The position numbers and the translations under genes are program-made. From Streptomyces rubellomurinus (GTDB lineage Bacteria > Actinomycetota > Actinomycetes > Streptomycetales > Streptomycetaceae), in assembly GCF_000961885.1 (NCBI RefSeq), contig NZ_JZKH01000036.1, forward strand, positions 1-64,000: 64,000 bases of DNA, given 5' to 3'. The stretch's first letter is position 1; the number at the start of each line of letters is the position of its first letter. Of this stretch, positions 49,469 through 57,586 are shown piece by piece. A model generated the notes under the pieces. It ran no database searches, had not been told where the DNA came from, and was given only the letters and a program-made list of their open reading frames with translations.

Positions 49469-50805
49469 TGGTCCGTCTGCGCAGGACGACCCCGCGGGGC
49501 GGGGCAGCGGTCACGGGCGACGGTGTGCGGGAGCACCGGCCGCTCCGGAGCGTGCCGCCCCCCGGGCCCCCGCCCGAGGCCGACCACGGGCCCTGCCCGT
49601 ACGGGCGCACGGCCCGCGAGGAGCGGACGGCGGAGCTGGTGGACGCCGTGCGGCTGCGACTGGCCGAGTCGGGGGCCGCTCCGACCGCGGGTTCGGTCGC
49701 GGCCGTGCTGCGGGCCACCAGGCCGCCGCTCGGCGGGGACGAGGTGCTGGACACCGTGCGCTCGCTGCGCGCCGAACTGGTGGGTGCGGGCCCGCTGGAG
49801 CGGCTGCTGGCGGCGCCCGACGTCACGGACGTGCTGGTGAACGGTCCGGACGAGGTGTGGGTCGACCGTGGCGGCGGCCTGCACCGAGCCTCCGGAGTCC
49901 GTTTCGCCGACGCCGAGGCGGTGCGGCGGCTGGCCCACCGGCTGGCCACCGCGGCCGGGCGGCGCCTGGACGACGCCCGGCCCTGGGTGGACGCCCGGCT
50001 GCCGGACGGCACCAGGCTGCACGCCGTGCTGCCGCCGATCGCGGCCGGCTGCACGCACATCTCCCTGCGGGTGTGCCGGCCCCGGCCGTTCACGCTCGAC
50101 GAGTTGGTGGCGGGCGGGGCCCTGCCGCCGGAGGGGGCCGACCTATTGGCCGGCATCCTGCGGGCCCGGCTGTCGTTGCTGGTGTCCGGCGGGACGGGCT
50201 CGGGCAAGACCACCCTGCTCGCGGCGCTGCTCGGCCTGGTCGGGCCGCAGGAGCGGCTCGTGGTGGTCGAGGACTCGGCCGAACTGCGCCCGGCCCACCC
50301 GCACGTGGTCCGGCTGCAGAGCAGGCCGCCGAACCAGGAGGGGCTGGGCGAACTCACCCTGCGGGACCTCGTCCGGCAGGCGCTGCGGATGCGTCCGGAC
50401 CGGCTGGTGGTCGGCGAGGTGCGCGGGGCGGAGGTCTCGGACCTGCTGGCCGCGCTCAACACCGGGCACGAAGGCGGCTGCGGGACGGTCCACGCCAACA
50501 CGGCCGCCGACGTGCCGGTCCGGCTGGAGGCCCTGGGCTCGCTCGCCGGGCTCGACCGGCCGGCCCTGCACAGCCAACTGCGCGCCGCGCTCGACGTGGT
50601 GGTGCACCTGGTCCGGGAGCCGGGCTCGGGGCGGCGCCGGGTGGCGGAGATCCACACCCTGGCGGGCGACCGCGAGGGCCTGGCCGTCACCACCGAAGCG
50701 GTGGCGTTCCCGGCGGCGGGCGGCATGGTCCCGGGAGCGGGCTGGGAGCGGCTGATCGGGTTGCTCGCGGCGCGCGGGGTGGCGATCGCTGCGGGGCCGA
50801 CGTGA
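49468..50805 (+). CDS. CpaF/TadA-like secretion ATPase
   Basis: A 445-residue type II/IV secretion ATPase. The N-terminal helical part contains LRAELVGAGPLERLLAAPDVTDVLVNGPDEVWVDR. The motor domain has LLVSGGTGSGKTTLLAALLGL (Walker A), LVVVEDSAELRP (Asp box), RMRPDRLVVGEVRGAEVSDLLAALNTGHEGGCGTVHANTA (Walker B and His box). It should power assembly or secretion through the TadB/TadC platform. GGAGGAGG at 49451-49458 precedes the ATG, which shares bases with the stop of the CpaE-like gene. Length and all motifs are normal. Confidence 0.95.
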   Translation: MVRLRRTTPRGGAAVTGDGVREHRPLRSVPPPGPPPEADHGPCPYGRTAREERTAELVDAVRLRLAESGAAPTAGSVAAVLRATRPPLGGDEVLDTVRSLRAELVGAGPLERLLAAPDVTDVLVNGPDEVWVDRGGGLHRASGVRFADAEAVRRLAHRLATAAGRRLDDARPWVDARLPDGTRLHAVLPPIAAGCTHISLRVCRPRPFTLDELVAGGALPPEGADLLAGILRARLSLLVSGGTGSGKTTLLAALLGLVGPQERLVVVEDSAELRPAHPHVVRLQSRPPNQEGLGELTLRDLVRQALRMRPDRLVVGEVRGAEVSDLLAALNTGHEGGCGTVHANTAADVPVRLEALGSLAGLDRPALHSQLRAALDVVVHLVREPGSGRRRVAEIHTLAGDREGLAVTTEAVAFPAAGGMVPGAGWERLIGLLAARGVAIAAGPT

Positions 50806-50933
50806 CGTCGGCGGTGGCCGGGCTGGCGGGCCCGCAGGCGCGGGCGGTGGAACTCGCCTTCGCACTGCTGCTGATCGGGTGTGCGGCCGGGGCAGTGGCG
50901 CTGCTCGGGGCGTGGGGCCGGAGGGGTCGATGA
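50802..50933 (+). CDS. 43-residue membrane protein between CpaF and TadB
   Basis: A tiny protein, starting VTSAVAGLAGPQARAVE and then one transmembrane helix (LAFALLLIGCAAGAVALLGAW) and a basic end GRRGR. Its GTG overlaps the CpaF stop (GTGA at 50802-50805). Its stop overlaps the TadB start (ATGA at 50930-50933). Such double coupling inside a tight operon argues that it is a real gene. It has no recognised domain. It may be a subunit of the inner-membrane platform; this is inference. Confidence 0.6.
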   Translation: MTSAVAGLAGPQARAVELAFALLLIGCAAGAVALLGAWGRRGR

Positions 50934-52018
50934 ACACGGAGGTGCATGACATGTCGCAGAGTCAGATCGCTCTCTTCTGGATGACGGCGCTGTGCCTGGC
51001 GGCCGTCCTCGGGTGGCGCGCGCTGCAGGAGCAGCTGCCGGGCGGTCGGCGCGCCAGACTCGTGCTGGCGGGCAGCAGCCCGCCGGTGTCGGCCGCGGGC
51101 CTGGAGCCGGGGACGGCGCCGGGTACGGGCACCCGTCCTGGCCCTGGTCCGGAGGCGTTCGCTCGGGCCCGGCTGCGGCTCGCGGCCGCCCTGGCGCCCG
51201 AACTGCTTCTCCTGCCCGCCGGGTTGGTCGCGTGGCGGGCCACTTCCTCCCCGGTGCCGGCGCTCGTCGCGGCCTTGGCCGTGCTGCCGGCGCGGCGGTG
51301 GCGGCTGCGGCGGCGTCTGGCGGCGGAGGCCGGGCGGCGGGCCACGGCCGTGGTGGATCTGTGTGCCGCGCTGGCCGGGGAGTTGCGCAGCGGGGCGACA
51401 CCCGAGCGGGCGCTGCACCTGGTCACCGCGCGCCTCTTCGCCGACTCGCAGGCGCTGCGCCGGCTCGGTGAGGAGCCGGTGGCGAGGCTGGCGGCCGGCC
51501 GCTACGGCGGGGACGTGCTCGGCGCGTTCCACCTGCTCGCCGAACTGCCGGGCGGCAGTGGGGCGGCCGCGATCGCAGCCTGTTGGCGGGTGGCCTCGGA
51601 GGGCGGGTCGGGGCTCGCCACCGCGCTGGACCGGGTCGCCGAGGCGTTGCGCGGCGAGCGGGCGCTGGCGGAGGAGATCGCCGGGGAACTGGCGGGCCCC
51701 CGGGCGACGATCGCCGTCCTGGCCGTGCTGCCGGCCGCCGGACTGCTCCTCGGTGCGGCGCTCGGGGCACGCCCGCTGGACGTCCTGCTGCACACGCCCG
51801 CCGGGCTGGTCTGTCTGGCGGCGGGCGCGGCCCTGGAGGGGCTGGGGGTGCTCTGGACGGCCCGCATCGTCCGGGCGGCGGCCCGGGGCGGGCTGGAGGT
51901 GCCCCGAAGGCCCGGCGGGCGCGGTGCGGGCCGGGTGTCGGCCCGGGTGAGGTCCTGGGGCGAGGGCTGCGGGATCTCGCGGGTGCGGGCGCGCGGGTGG
52001 GAGGTGCGGCCGGGGTGA
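50930..52018 (+). CDS. TadB-like platform protein (type II secretion F domain)
   Basis: A 362-residue inner-membrane protein. A short N-terminal helix (IALFWMTALCLAAVLGW) is followed by helices around 95-140. The cytoplasmic T2SF domain has AVVDLCAALAGELRSGATPERALHLV, LGAFHLLAELPGGSGAAAIAACWRVASEGGSGLATALDRVAEALRGERALAEEIAGELAGPRATIAVLAVLPA. Two C-terminal helices follow. It would pair with TadC as the Tad platform. The start is set by the ATGA overlap and GAGGGG at 50921-50926. It overlaps the next gene by GTGA. Confidence 0.9.
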   Translation: MNTEVHDMSQSQIALFWMTALCLAAVLGWRALQEQLPGGRRARLVLAGSSPPVSAAGLEPGTAPGTGTRPGPGPEAFARARLRLAAALAPELLLLPAGLVAWRATSSPVPALVAALAVLPARRWRLRRRLAAEAGRRATAVVDLCAALAGELRSGATPERALHLVTARLFADSQALRRLGEEPVARLAAGRYGGDVLGAFHLLAELPGGSGAAAIAACWRVASEGGSGLATALDRVAEALRGERALAEEIAGELAGPRATIAVLAVLPAAGLLLGAALGARPLDVLLHTPAGLVCLAAGAALEGLGVLWTARIVRAAARGGLEVPRRPGGRGAGRVSARVRSWGEGCGISRVRARGWEVRPG

Positions 52019-52821
52019 GTCGGGCCATGGAGTGGGCGGCTCTCGGGAGTTCGGCGGCGCTGGCCGGCTGGGCGCTGGTGCCGCCGGTGCTGAGGCGGCG
52101 GGCGAGGCGGCGCCGGGCGCTCGCCCGGGAACGGGATCGGGAGGAGGTCCGGAAGGAGGCCCGGAAGGAGCTCCGGGAACGAGCGGGCCCGGCCGGGCCG
52201 GGTGGTGAGCGCGGACGGCGGGTGGCCATGGCGGTCGCGGCGGGGCTCGGTGCCGCGCTGCTGCTCGGCGGCGCTCCCGGGATCGGGGCCGGGGCGCTGC
52301 TGGCGGTGGGTGCCTACCGCTGGCTGGCCCGTGCGCGGTCGCCGACGCACCGGCGGGCGGTCCGCGAGGAGGAGCTGCTGACCAGGCAACTTCCCTTGGG
52401 AGCAGAGTTGTTGGCGGCCTGCCTGGGGTCGGCGGCCTCGCCCTCGGCGGCCGTGGCGGCGGTCGGGCGGAGCGTGGACGCCCCGCTGGGGCCACGGCTG
52501 GTCGCGATCGGGGCCGAACTGGCCCTGGGGGCGCCGCCGGAGCTGTGCTGGGACCGGCTGGGCGAGCAGCACCCGGTGCTGGCTCCGCTGGCCCGCTGCC
52601 TGCTCCGGACGACCCTCGGCGGGGCCCCGGCAGCGCTGCCGCTGGTCGAGCTCGCCCAGCGGCAGCGGACGGCGGCGGCCCGGGCGGCCCACGCCCGGGT
52701 CCGGCGGGCGGGGGTGTTCGCCACCGCGCCCCTCGGGCTCTGCTTCCTGCCGGCCTTCGTGCTGATCGGCGTGGTGCCGGTGGTCGTCGGGCTCACCAGC
52801 AGGTTCGCCGAGGCGATGTGA
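52015..52821 (+). CDS. TadC-like platform protein (type II secretion F domain)
   Basis: A 268-residue inner-membrane protein. After an N-terminal helix and a basic segment (RRRARRRRALARERDREEVRKEARKELRE) there are two helices and the T2SF domain with EEELLTRQLPLGAELLAACLGSAASPSAAVAAVGRSVDAPLGPRLVAIGAELALGA and HARVRRAGVFATAPLGLCFLPAFVLIGVVPVVVGLTS. It is the partner of the TadB-like protein. GTG 52015 overlaps the TadB stop; an ATG at 52027 is an alternative start. Confidence 0.9.
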   Translation: MSRAMEWAALGSSAALAGWALVPPVLRRRARRRRALARERDREEVRKEARKELRERAGPAGPGGERGRRVAMAVAAGLGAALLLGGAPGIGAGALLAVGAYRWLARARSPTHRRAVREEELLTRQLPLGAELLAACLGSAASPSAAVAAVGRSVDAPLGPRLVAIGAELALGAPPELCWDRLGEQHPVLAPLARCLLRTTLGGAPAALPLVELAQRQRTAAARAAHARVRRAGVFATAPLGLCFLPAFVLIGVVPVVVGLTSRFAEAM

Positions 52822-52882
52822 CGGATGGTCGGTCGGCTGTGTGATCGGAACGGGATTCGGAATCCAAGATCAGGAGGACTTC

Positions 52883-53155
52883 ATGACTGCGGTGATCGTG
52901 ACGGGGCCCGGTTCCGGGCGCGAGCTCGGGCAGTTGCCCGGGCCCTGGCGGCGGAGGAGCCGCCGGGTGGCTTGCGGGGTGCGCCGGATGGCCCGGCGCC
53001 GGGGCCGGTCGGATGCCGGGATGACCACGGCTGAGTACGCCGTCGGGACGCTGGGGGCGTGCGCCCTCGCGGCCGGGCTCTACAAGGTGGTGACCAGTGC
53101 GTCGGTGACGGGGGCACTGACCGACCTACTGGAGCGGGCACTCCATGCGACCTAG
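52883..53155 (+). CDS. DUF4244 Flp-like pilin
   Basis: A 90-residue pilin-like protein. The leader is long and basic (RRRSRRVACGVRRMARRRGRSDAG). A likely prepilin peptidase site is after Gly46: SDAG then MTTAEYAVGTLGACALAAGLYKVV, with Glu at position 5 of the mature protein as in Flp pilins. The mature helix is short. DUF4244 is the standard family name. AGGAGGA at 52871-52877 supports the ATG at 52883. It overlaps the TadE gene by eleven bases. It is the best candidate major subunit of the pilus. Confidence 0.92.
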   Translation: MTAVIVTGPGSGRELGQLPGPWRRRSRRVACGVRRMARRRGRSDAGMTTAEYAVGTLGACALAAGLYKVVTSASVTGALTDLLERALHAT

Positions 53156-53585
53156 TCGGCGGGCGGTGTGCGGCGGCCGGGCCTGGTCGCTGCGGCCGAG
53201 CCGCCGGGGTGACGCGGGCTTCGTCACCGCGGAGACGGCGGTGGCCCTGCCGGCGCTCGTCCTGCTCGCCGTGATGTTGATCTGGGGCGTGCTCGCGGCG
53301 TCCGCGCAGATCCGCTGCGTGGACGCCGCCCGGGTCGGCGCCCGGGCGGCCGCCCGGGGCGAGGCGGATGCGGCCGAACTCGCCCGCGCGGCGGGCCCGC
53401 CGGGGGTGCGGGTACGGGTGTCGCTGGCGGCCGACACGGTACGGGTCGAGGTGGAGGCGCCGTCCGCGGCGCCGGGCCGGTTGGGCGCGCTGCTCGCGGT
53501 GCGGGTCGGTGCGGCCGCCGTGGCCGCACGGGAGGACGTGCTGACCGGGATCGAGGAAGGAGGTGAGGGCCGTTGGCCGGCCTGA
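53145..53585 (+). CDS. TadE-like pilin/pseudopilin
   Basis: A 146-residue TadE-like protein. A leader of 25 residues ends GDAG, then FVTAETAVALPALVLLAVMLIWGVLA, giving a prepilin peptidase site with Glu5. QIRCVDAARVGARAAARGEADA is the TadE signature, and the rest is a small beta domain. It overlaps the DUF4244 gene upstream and the next gene downstream. It should be a minor pilin or assembly factor. Confidence 0.9.
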   Translation: MRPSRRAVCGGRAWSLRPSRRGDAGFVTAETAVALPALVLLAVMLIWGVLAASAQIRCVDAARVGARAAARGEADAAELARAAGPPGVRVRVSLAADTVRVEVEAPSAAPGRLGALLAVRVGAAAVAAREDVLTGIEEGGEGRWPA

Positions 53586-54058
53586 CCGGGCGGTGCCCGG
53601 TGGCGGGGCGGTGGGCGCGCGCCCGTACCGCCCGGGCGGCCGCGACGGGCGGGTACGGGCCGGATGCCGGTTCGGCGACGGTCTGGGTGCTCGCGCTGGC
53701 GATGCTGGGTACGGCGGTGTTCGCCGCGACGATCACGGTCGCAGCGGCGGTCGCCGCCCGGCACCGGGCCGAGTCCGCCGCCGATCTGGCGGCCCTCGCG
53801 GCGGCGGACCGGTTGCTGCTGGACCAGGACGGCGGGTGCGGGCGGGCCGTGGGGATCGCCTCGGCCCAGGGCGCCGCGGTGGTGTCCTGCACGGTGGACC
53901 GGTCGGCGGACGCGGTCGAGGTGGTGGCCGAGGTGCGGGTCGGTGGGCTGCCGGTGCGGCTGCCGATCGGCCCGGCCAGGGCGAGGGCCCGGGCCGGACC
54001 GGTGCGGGCCGCGGTCACCGCCGCCGAGGACGGCCTCGGCGCGGCCGGGGGCTCATGA
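53573..54058 (+). CDS. Rv3654c/TadE-like 'helicase-secretion neighbourhood' pilin
   Basis: A 161-residue protein of the type found next to TadE in the actinobacterial helicase/secretion neighbourhood. The leader ends PDAG (cleavage after Gly33), then SATVWVLALAMLGTAVFAATITVAAAVAARHRAESAADLAALAAADRLL, a TadG-like segment. It lacks Glu5. Two cysteines (GGCGRA, VVSCTV) could form a disulfide. The start is TTG 53573 with a perfect AAGGAGGT at 53557-53564. The stop overlaps by six bases the end of the convergent helicase gene. Confidence 0.88.
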   Translation: MAGLTGRCPVAGRWARARTARAAATGGYGPDAGSATVWVLALAMLGTAVFAATITVAAAVAARHRAESAADLAALAAADRLLLDQDGGCGRAVGIASAQGAAVVSCTVDRSADAVEVVAEVRVGGLPVRLPIGPARARARAGPVRAAVTAAEDGLGAAGGS

Positions 54059-56422
54059 CTCCTTCGCCTCCCCCTCCACCGGGCCGGGGCTCGGTGGGCC
54101 GTCCGGGCGCGGGGCTCCGGCCAGCAGGACGTCCAGCAGCCGGACGGCGGCCGCCTTGTCCAGCGGGTCGTTCCCGTTGCCGCACTTGGGCGACTGGACG
54201 CAGGACGGGCAGCCGCGCTCGCACTCGCAGGCCGCGATCGCCTCGCGGGTGGCCGTCAGCCACTGGGCGGCCCGCCGGAAGCCGCGTTCGGCGAAGCCGG
54301 CCCCGCCCGGATGGCCGTCGTACACGAACACGGTCGGCAGCCCGGTGTCGGGGTGCAGCGGGACGGAGACGCCGCCGATGTCCCACCGGTCGCAGGTGGC
54401 GAACAGCGGCAGCAGGCCGATCGAGGCGTGCTCGGCGGCGTGGGCCGCACCGGGCAGCTGGTCGAGCGGGATCTCCGCGTCGAGCAGCTGGTCCTCGGTG
54501 ACGGACCACCAGACCGCGCGGGTGCGCAGGGTGCGGGGCGGCAGGTCGAGCTTGGTCTCGCCCATGATCTCCCCGGTGGAGATCCGCTTCCGGAGGTAGC
54601 CGACCACCTGGTTGACCACCTCCACGGAGCCGAAGCAGAGCCGGCCCTCGCCCCAGTGGACGGTGGTGTCGGTGTCGAGGACGGAGATGGAGGTGATGTC
54701 ACGGGCGGCCGTGCTGTACGGCGGGTTGGCCGGTTCGACCAGGGCGACCGAGTTGTCCAGGTCCAACTCCCGGACCAGGTAGGTGCGGCCCTGGTGGAGG
54801 TGGACGGCCCCGGTGTGGACGGTGGTGTGGGAGGCCGCCGCATCGACCGTGCCGAGCAGTCGGCCGGTGTCCGCCTCGACGATCTGCACCGGGCTGCCGC
54901 CGCTGCCCCGCAGGTCGACGGCGTCGGCGGCGCGTTCGCGGCGGGTCCAGTACCAGGATCCGTCCCCGCGCCGGCGCAGCAGGCCGCGCCGTTCCAGGAC
55001 GGGCAGCAGCGGCGCCGTGGAGGGCCCGAACAGCTCCAGGTCGGCGTCGGTCAGCGGGAGTTCGGCGGCGGCCGCGCACAGGTGCGGGGCGAGCACGTGC
55101 GGGTTGTCGGGGTCGAGCACGGTGGCCTCGACCGGGGCCGCGAACAGCGCCTCCGGGTGGTGCACCAGGTAGGTGTCCAGCGGGTCGTCCCGGGCGATCA
55201 GGACGGCCAGGGCGCCCTGGGCCTCGCGGCCGGCCCGGCCCGCCTGCTGCCAGAGCGAGGCCCGGGTGCCGGGGTAGCCGGCCATCAGGACGGCGTCGAG
55301 GCCGGAGACGTCGACGCCGAGTTCGAGGGCGGAGGTGGAAGCGAGGCCGAGCAGTCGGCCGGAGTGCAGTTCGCGCTCCAAGGCGCGGCGTTCGTCGGCG
55401 AGGTAGCCGCCGCGGTAGGCGGCCACCCGGTCGGCGAGCGGCCGGCCGAGCTGGTCCTGGGCCTGCAGGGCGACGAGTTCGGCGGCGCGGCGGGAGCGGA
55501 CGAAGACGACCGTCCGGGTCTGCCGTTCGACCAGGTCGGTCAGCAGGTGCGCGGCCTCGGCGGTGGCGGTGCGGCGCACCGGGGCGCCGTGCTCGCCGAC
55601 GTTCTCGGTCAGCGGCGGCTCCCAGAGCCCGAAGACCATCGGTCCGCGCGGCGAGGCGTCCTCGGTGACGGCGACGGCGGGCAGGCCGGTGAGGCGCCGG
55701 GCGGTGACGGCCGGGTCGGCGGTGGTGGCGGAGGCGAGCAGGAAGGTGGGTGAGGAACCGTAGCGGGCGCAGATGCGGCGCAGCCGACGCAGCACCTGGG
55801 CGACGTGCGAGCCGAACACGCCCCGGTAGCTGTGGCATTCGTCGATCACCACGTAGCGCAGCACCTTGAGGAAGGAGGCCCAGCGGGCGTGCGCGGGCAG
55901 GATGCCCCGGTGCAGCATGTCCGGATTGGTGAGCACGTAGGACGCATACTGGCGTACCCACTCGCGTTCCTCGGTCGGGGTGTCGCCGTCGTAGAGGGCG
56001 GACCGGACCCTGGGCGGGGCGAGTTCGGCGGCCCGGCGGCGCTGGTCGGCGGCGAGGGCCTTGGTCGGCGCCAGGTAGAGGGCGGTGGCGCCGCGCCCGT
56101 TGCGGGCCTCGGTGCCGTCCAGCAGGTCGCTGAGCACCGGCGCCAGGTAGCCCAGCGACTTGCCCGAGGCGGTGCCTGTGGCGATCACCACAGTCTGGCC
56201 GGTTTTGGCCAGTTCCATCGCTTCTGCCTGGTGCGCCCAGGGCTGTTCCACGCTCACGGCGTGCGCGGCGGCGATGATCTCCGGTCGGATCGTGTCGGGC
56301 CACGGCGAATAACGCGCAGGTCGCGCGGGAAGGTGCTCCGTATGGGTGAGCCGATCGGACCGCCCCCGGCTGGTGGACAGGGTCGTGAGCAGTGCCTCGG
56401 GCAGGCTGTGTCGGGGCGGCAT
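54053..56422 (-). CDS. MrfA-type DEAD/DEAH helicase with DUF1998 zinc cluster
   Basis: A 789-residue superfamily 2 helicase. Motifs: VIATGTASGKSLGYLAPVL (Walker A), LYLAPTKALAADQ (Ia), VVIDECHSYRGVFG (DECH box), LLASATTADP (III), and LASTSALELGVDVSGLDAVLMAGYPGTRASLWQQAGRAGR (V-VI). The C-terminal DUF1998 region has CECERGCPSCVQSPKCG, a four-cysteine metal site as in B. subtilis MrfA/YprA, which acts in repair of mitomycin-type lesions. It is the helicase always adjacent to this Tad-like cluster. ATG 56422 is preferred. An upstream GTG at 56440 is possible. Confidence 0.93.
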   Translation of the reverse strand: MPPRHSLPEALLTTLSTSRGRSDRLTHTEHLPARPARYSPWPDTIRPEIIAAAHAVSVEQPWAHQAEAMELAKTGQTVVIATGTASGKSLGYLAPVLSDLLDGTEARNGRGATALYLAPTKALAADQRRRAAELAPPRVRSALYDGDTPTEEREWVRQYASYVLTNPDMLHRGILPAHARWASFLKVLRYVVIDECHSYRGVFGSHVAQVLRRLRRICARYGSSPTFLLASATTADPAVTARRLTGLPAVAVTEDASPRGPMVFGLWEPPLTENVGEHGAPVRRTATAEAAHLLTDLVERQTRTVVFVRSRRAAELVALQAQDQLGRPLADRVAAYRGGYLADERRALERELHSGRLLGLASTSALELGVDVSGLDAVLMAGYPGTRASLWQQAGRAGREAQGALAVLIARDDPLDTYLVHHPEALFAAPVEATVLDPDNPHVLAPHLCAAAAELPLTDADLELFGPSTAPLLPVLERRGLLRRRGDGSWYWTRRERAADAVDLRGSGGSPVQIVEADTGRLLGTVDAAASHTTVHTGAVHLHQGRTYLVRELDLDNSVALVEPANPPYSTAARDITSISVLDTDTTVHWGEGRLCFGSVEVVNQVVGYLRKRISTGEIMGETKLDLPPRTLRTRAVWWSVTEDQLLDAEIPLDQLPGAAHAAEHASIGLLPLFATCDRWDIGGVSVPLHPDTGLPTVFVYDGHPGGAGFAERGFRRAAQWLTATREAIAACECERGCPSCVQSPKCGNGNDPLDKAAAVRLLDVLLAGAPRPDGPPSPGPVEGEAKES

Positions 56423-56644
56423 GGGGACCCAGTGTGTCACCGGCGTGACGGAGAATCGTCGTAAGCCATCGTGCGGGCATGGTCGCAGGTGGTTGAATGT
56501 GGCCGTGACGGCCGTATGGCCGTGGGTCGCAGCGCTGAGGCTTGCCACGCGTTGGCTGGGCGCGCCCGGGCTCGCGACCATGCGGTGGCGGCCGTCCGGC
56601 CGAGGATCGCACATGACGTAGCAAGGCAAGGTGCTGGAGGTTCC
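56423..56644. promoter_or_regulatory. Divergent helicase/bldG promoter region
   Basis: This 222-base stretch contains the palindrome ACGGCC-GTAT-GGCCGT (56508-56523), 120 bases from the bldG start. bldG is known to have multiple promoters in S. coelicolor. The ribosome site GGAGG is at 56636-56640. Confidence 0.45.
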
Positions 56645-56986
56645 GTGGACCTGTCCCTGTCGACCCGCGCAGTCGGCGATCGTACGGTCGTCGAGGTTGG
56701 CGGCGAGATCGATGTGTACACCGCCCCGAAGCTGCGCGAGCAGCTGGTCGAGCTCGTCAACGACGGCAAGTACCACCTCGTCGTCGACATGGAAGGCGTG
56801 GACTTCCTCGACTCGACCGGTCTCGGTGTGCTGGTGGGCGGCCTGAAGCGGGTGCGTGCCCACGAGGGTTCGCTCCGCCTGGTGTGCAACCAGGAGCGCA
56901 TCCTGAAGATCTTCCGCATCACCGGCCTGACCAAGGTCTTCCCGATCCACACCTCGGTGGACGACGCGGTCCAGGCGACCGACTGA
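56645..56986 (+). CDS. bldG: Anti-anti-sigma factor BldG
   Basis: A 113-residue STAS protein, the exact size of Bld[35 protein letters not shown] begins the fold. The phosphorylatable Ser57 is in [15 protein letters not shown]. BldG is essential for aerial growth and antibiotic production; when unphosphorylated it binds anti-sigma factors, freeing sigma factors. GTG 56645 follows GGAGG by four bases. The partner anti-sigma gene is 161 bases downstream and likely co-transcribed. The helicase gene is divergent, as in S. coelicolor. Confidence 0.96.
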   Translation: MDLSLSTRAVGDRTVVEVGGEIDVYTAPKLREQLVELVNDGKYHLVVDMEGVDFLDSTGLGVLVGGLKRVRAHEGSLRLVCNQERILKIFRITGLTKVFPIHTSVDDAVQATD

Positions 56987-57147
56987 CACGGCCGGGCCGG
57001 TCCTCGCGGGCCGGCCCGCCCCGTTCCACGCGTCCGGGGTACCGGGGCCAAGCACGGTCCCGGCGTCCCCGGCCGCCCCGGGGCCGGTTCGACCGGCCCG
57101 CAGGGGCCGCACGCCCGGCCCCGGTCGGAGCACCCCGAGGGGGAGAG

Positions 57148-57567
57148 ATGGCAACCGTCGAACTTCGATTCAGTGCGCTTCCCGAGCACGTGCGGACGGC
57201 CCGCCTGGTCGCCGCGGCCGTCGCCAGACGGGCCGGGGTCGACGAGTCGGTGCTCGACGAGGTACGGCTCGCGGTCGGCGAGGCCTGCTCCCGCGCGGTC
57301 GGCCTGCACCAGCGTGGCGGCATCGGCGGCACGGTGAGGGTCGCGCTGACCGATCAGGAGAAGCGTTTCCTCATCGAGGTCGAGGACGAGGCCGGCCCCG
57401 CCGCCGTCCCGGCCCCCGGCGCCGCCGGTGGCGGCGACCCGGACGAGGACACCCTGGGCCTCGCCGTGATCACCGGCCTGGTGGAGGACCTTGAGGTCAC
57501 CAACGGCGCGGGCGGCGGGCTGATCCGGATGAGCTGGCCGGTCTCGGTCGCCTCCGTGGCGGTCTGA
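57148..57567 (+). CDS. BldG-partner anti-sigma factor (HATPase-type)
   Basis: A 139-residue serine kinase-like protein of the RsbW/SpoIIAB group. LVAAAVARRAGVDESVLDEVRLAVGEACSRAV is the N box. FLIEVEDEAGPAAV lies in the G1 position and LGLAVITGLVEDLEVTNGAGGGLIRMSW carries the G2-like part. The G1 box is weak (no DxGxG), which may limit kinase activity. In S. coelicolor the orthologous gene next to bldG encodes an anti-sigma factor that binds BldG. ATG 57148 follows GGGGGAGAG. Confidence 0.9.
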   Translation: MATVELRFSALPEHVRTARLVAAAVARRAGVDESVLDEVRLAVGEACSRAVGLHQRGGIGGTVRVALTDQEKRFLIEVEDEAGPAAVPAPGAAGGGDPDEDTLGLAVITGLVEDLEVTNGAGGGLIRMSWPVSVASVAV

Positions 57568-57586
57568 ACCGGCCCTGAGCCGGTTC
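57566..57586 (+). terminator. Short hairpin at the anti-sigma stop codon
   Basis: gaaccggc (57566-57573) pairs with gccggttc (57579-57586). The stem overlaps the last base of the stop codon region. It is weak, and imperfect copies follow. Confidence 0.4.

Noticed and set aside
56423-57154. N-terminal extension of the helicase across bldG
   Set aside because: The extension reads antisense through bldG; the family start fits ATG 56422.
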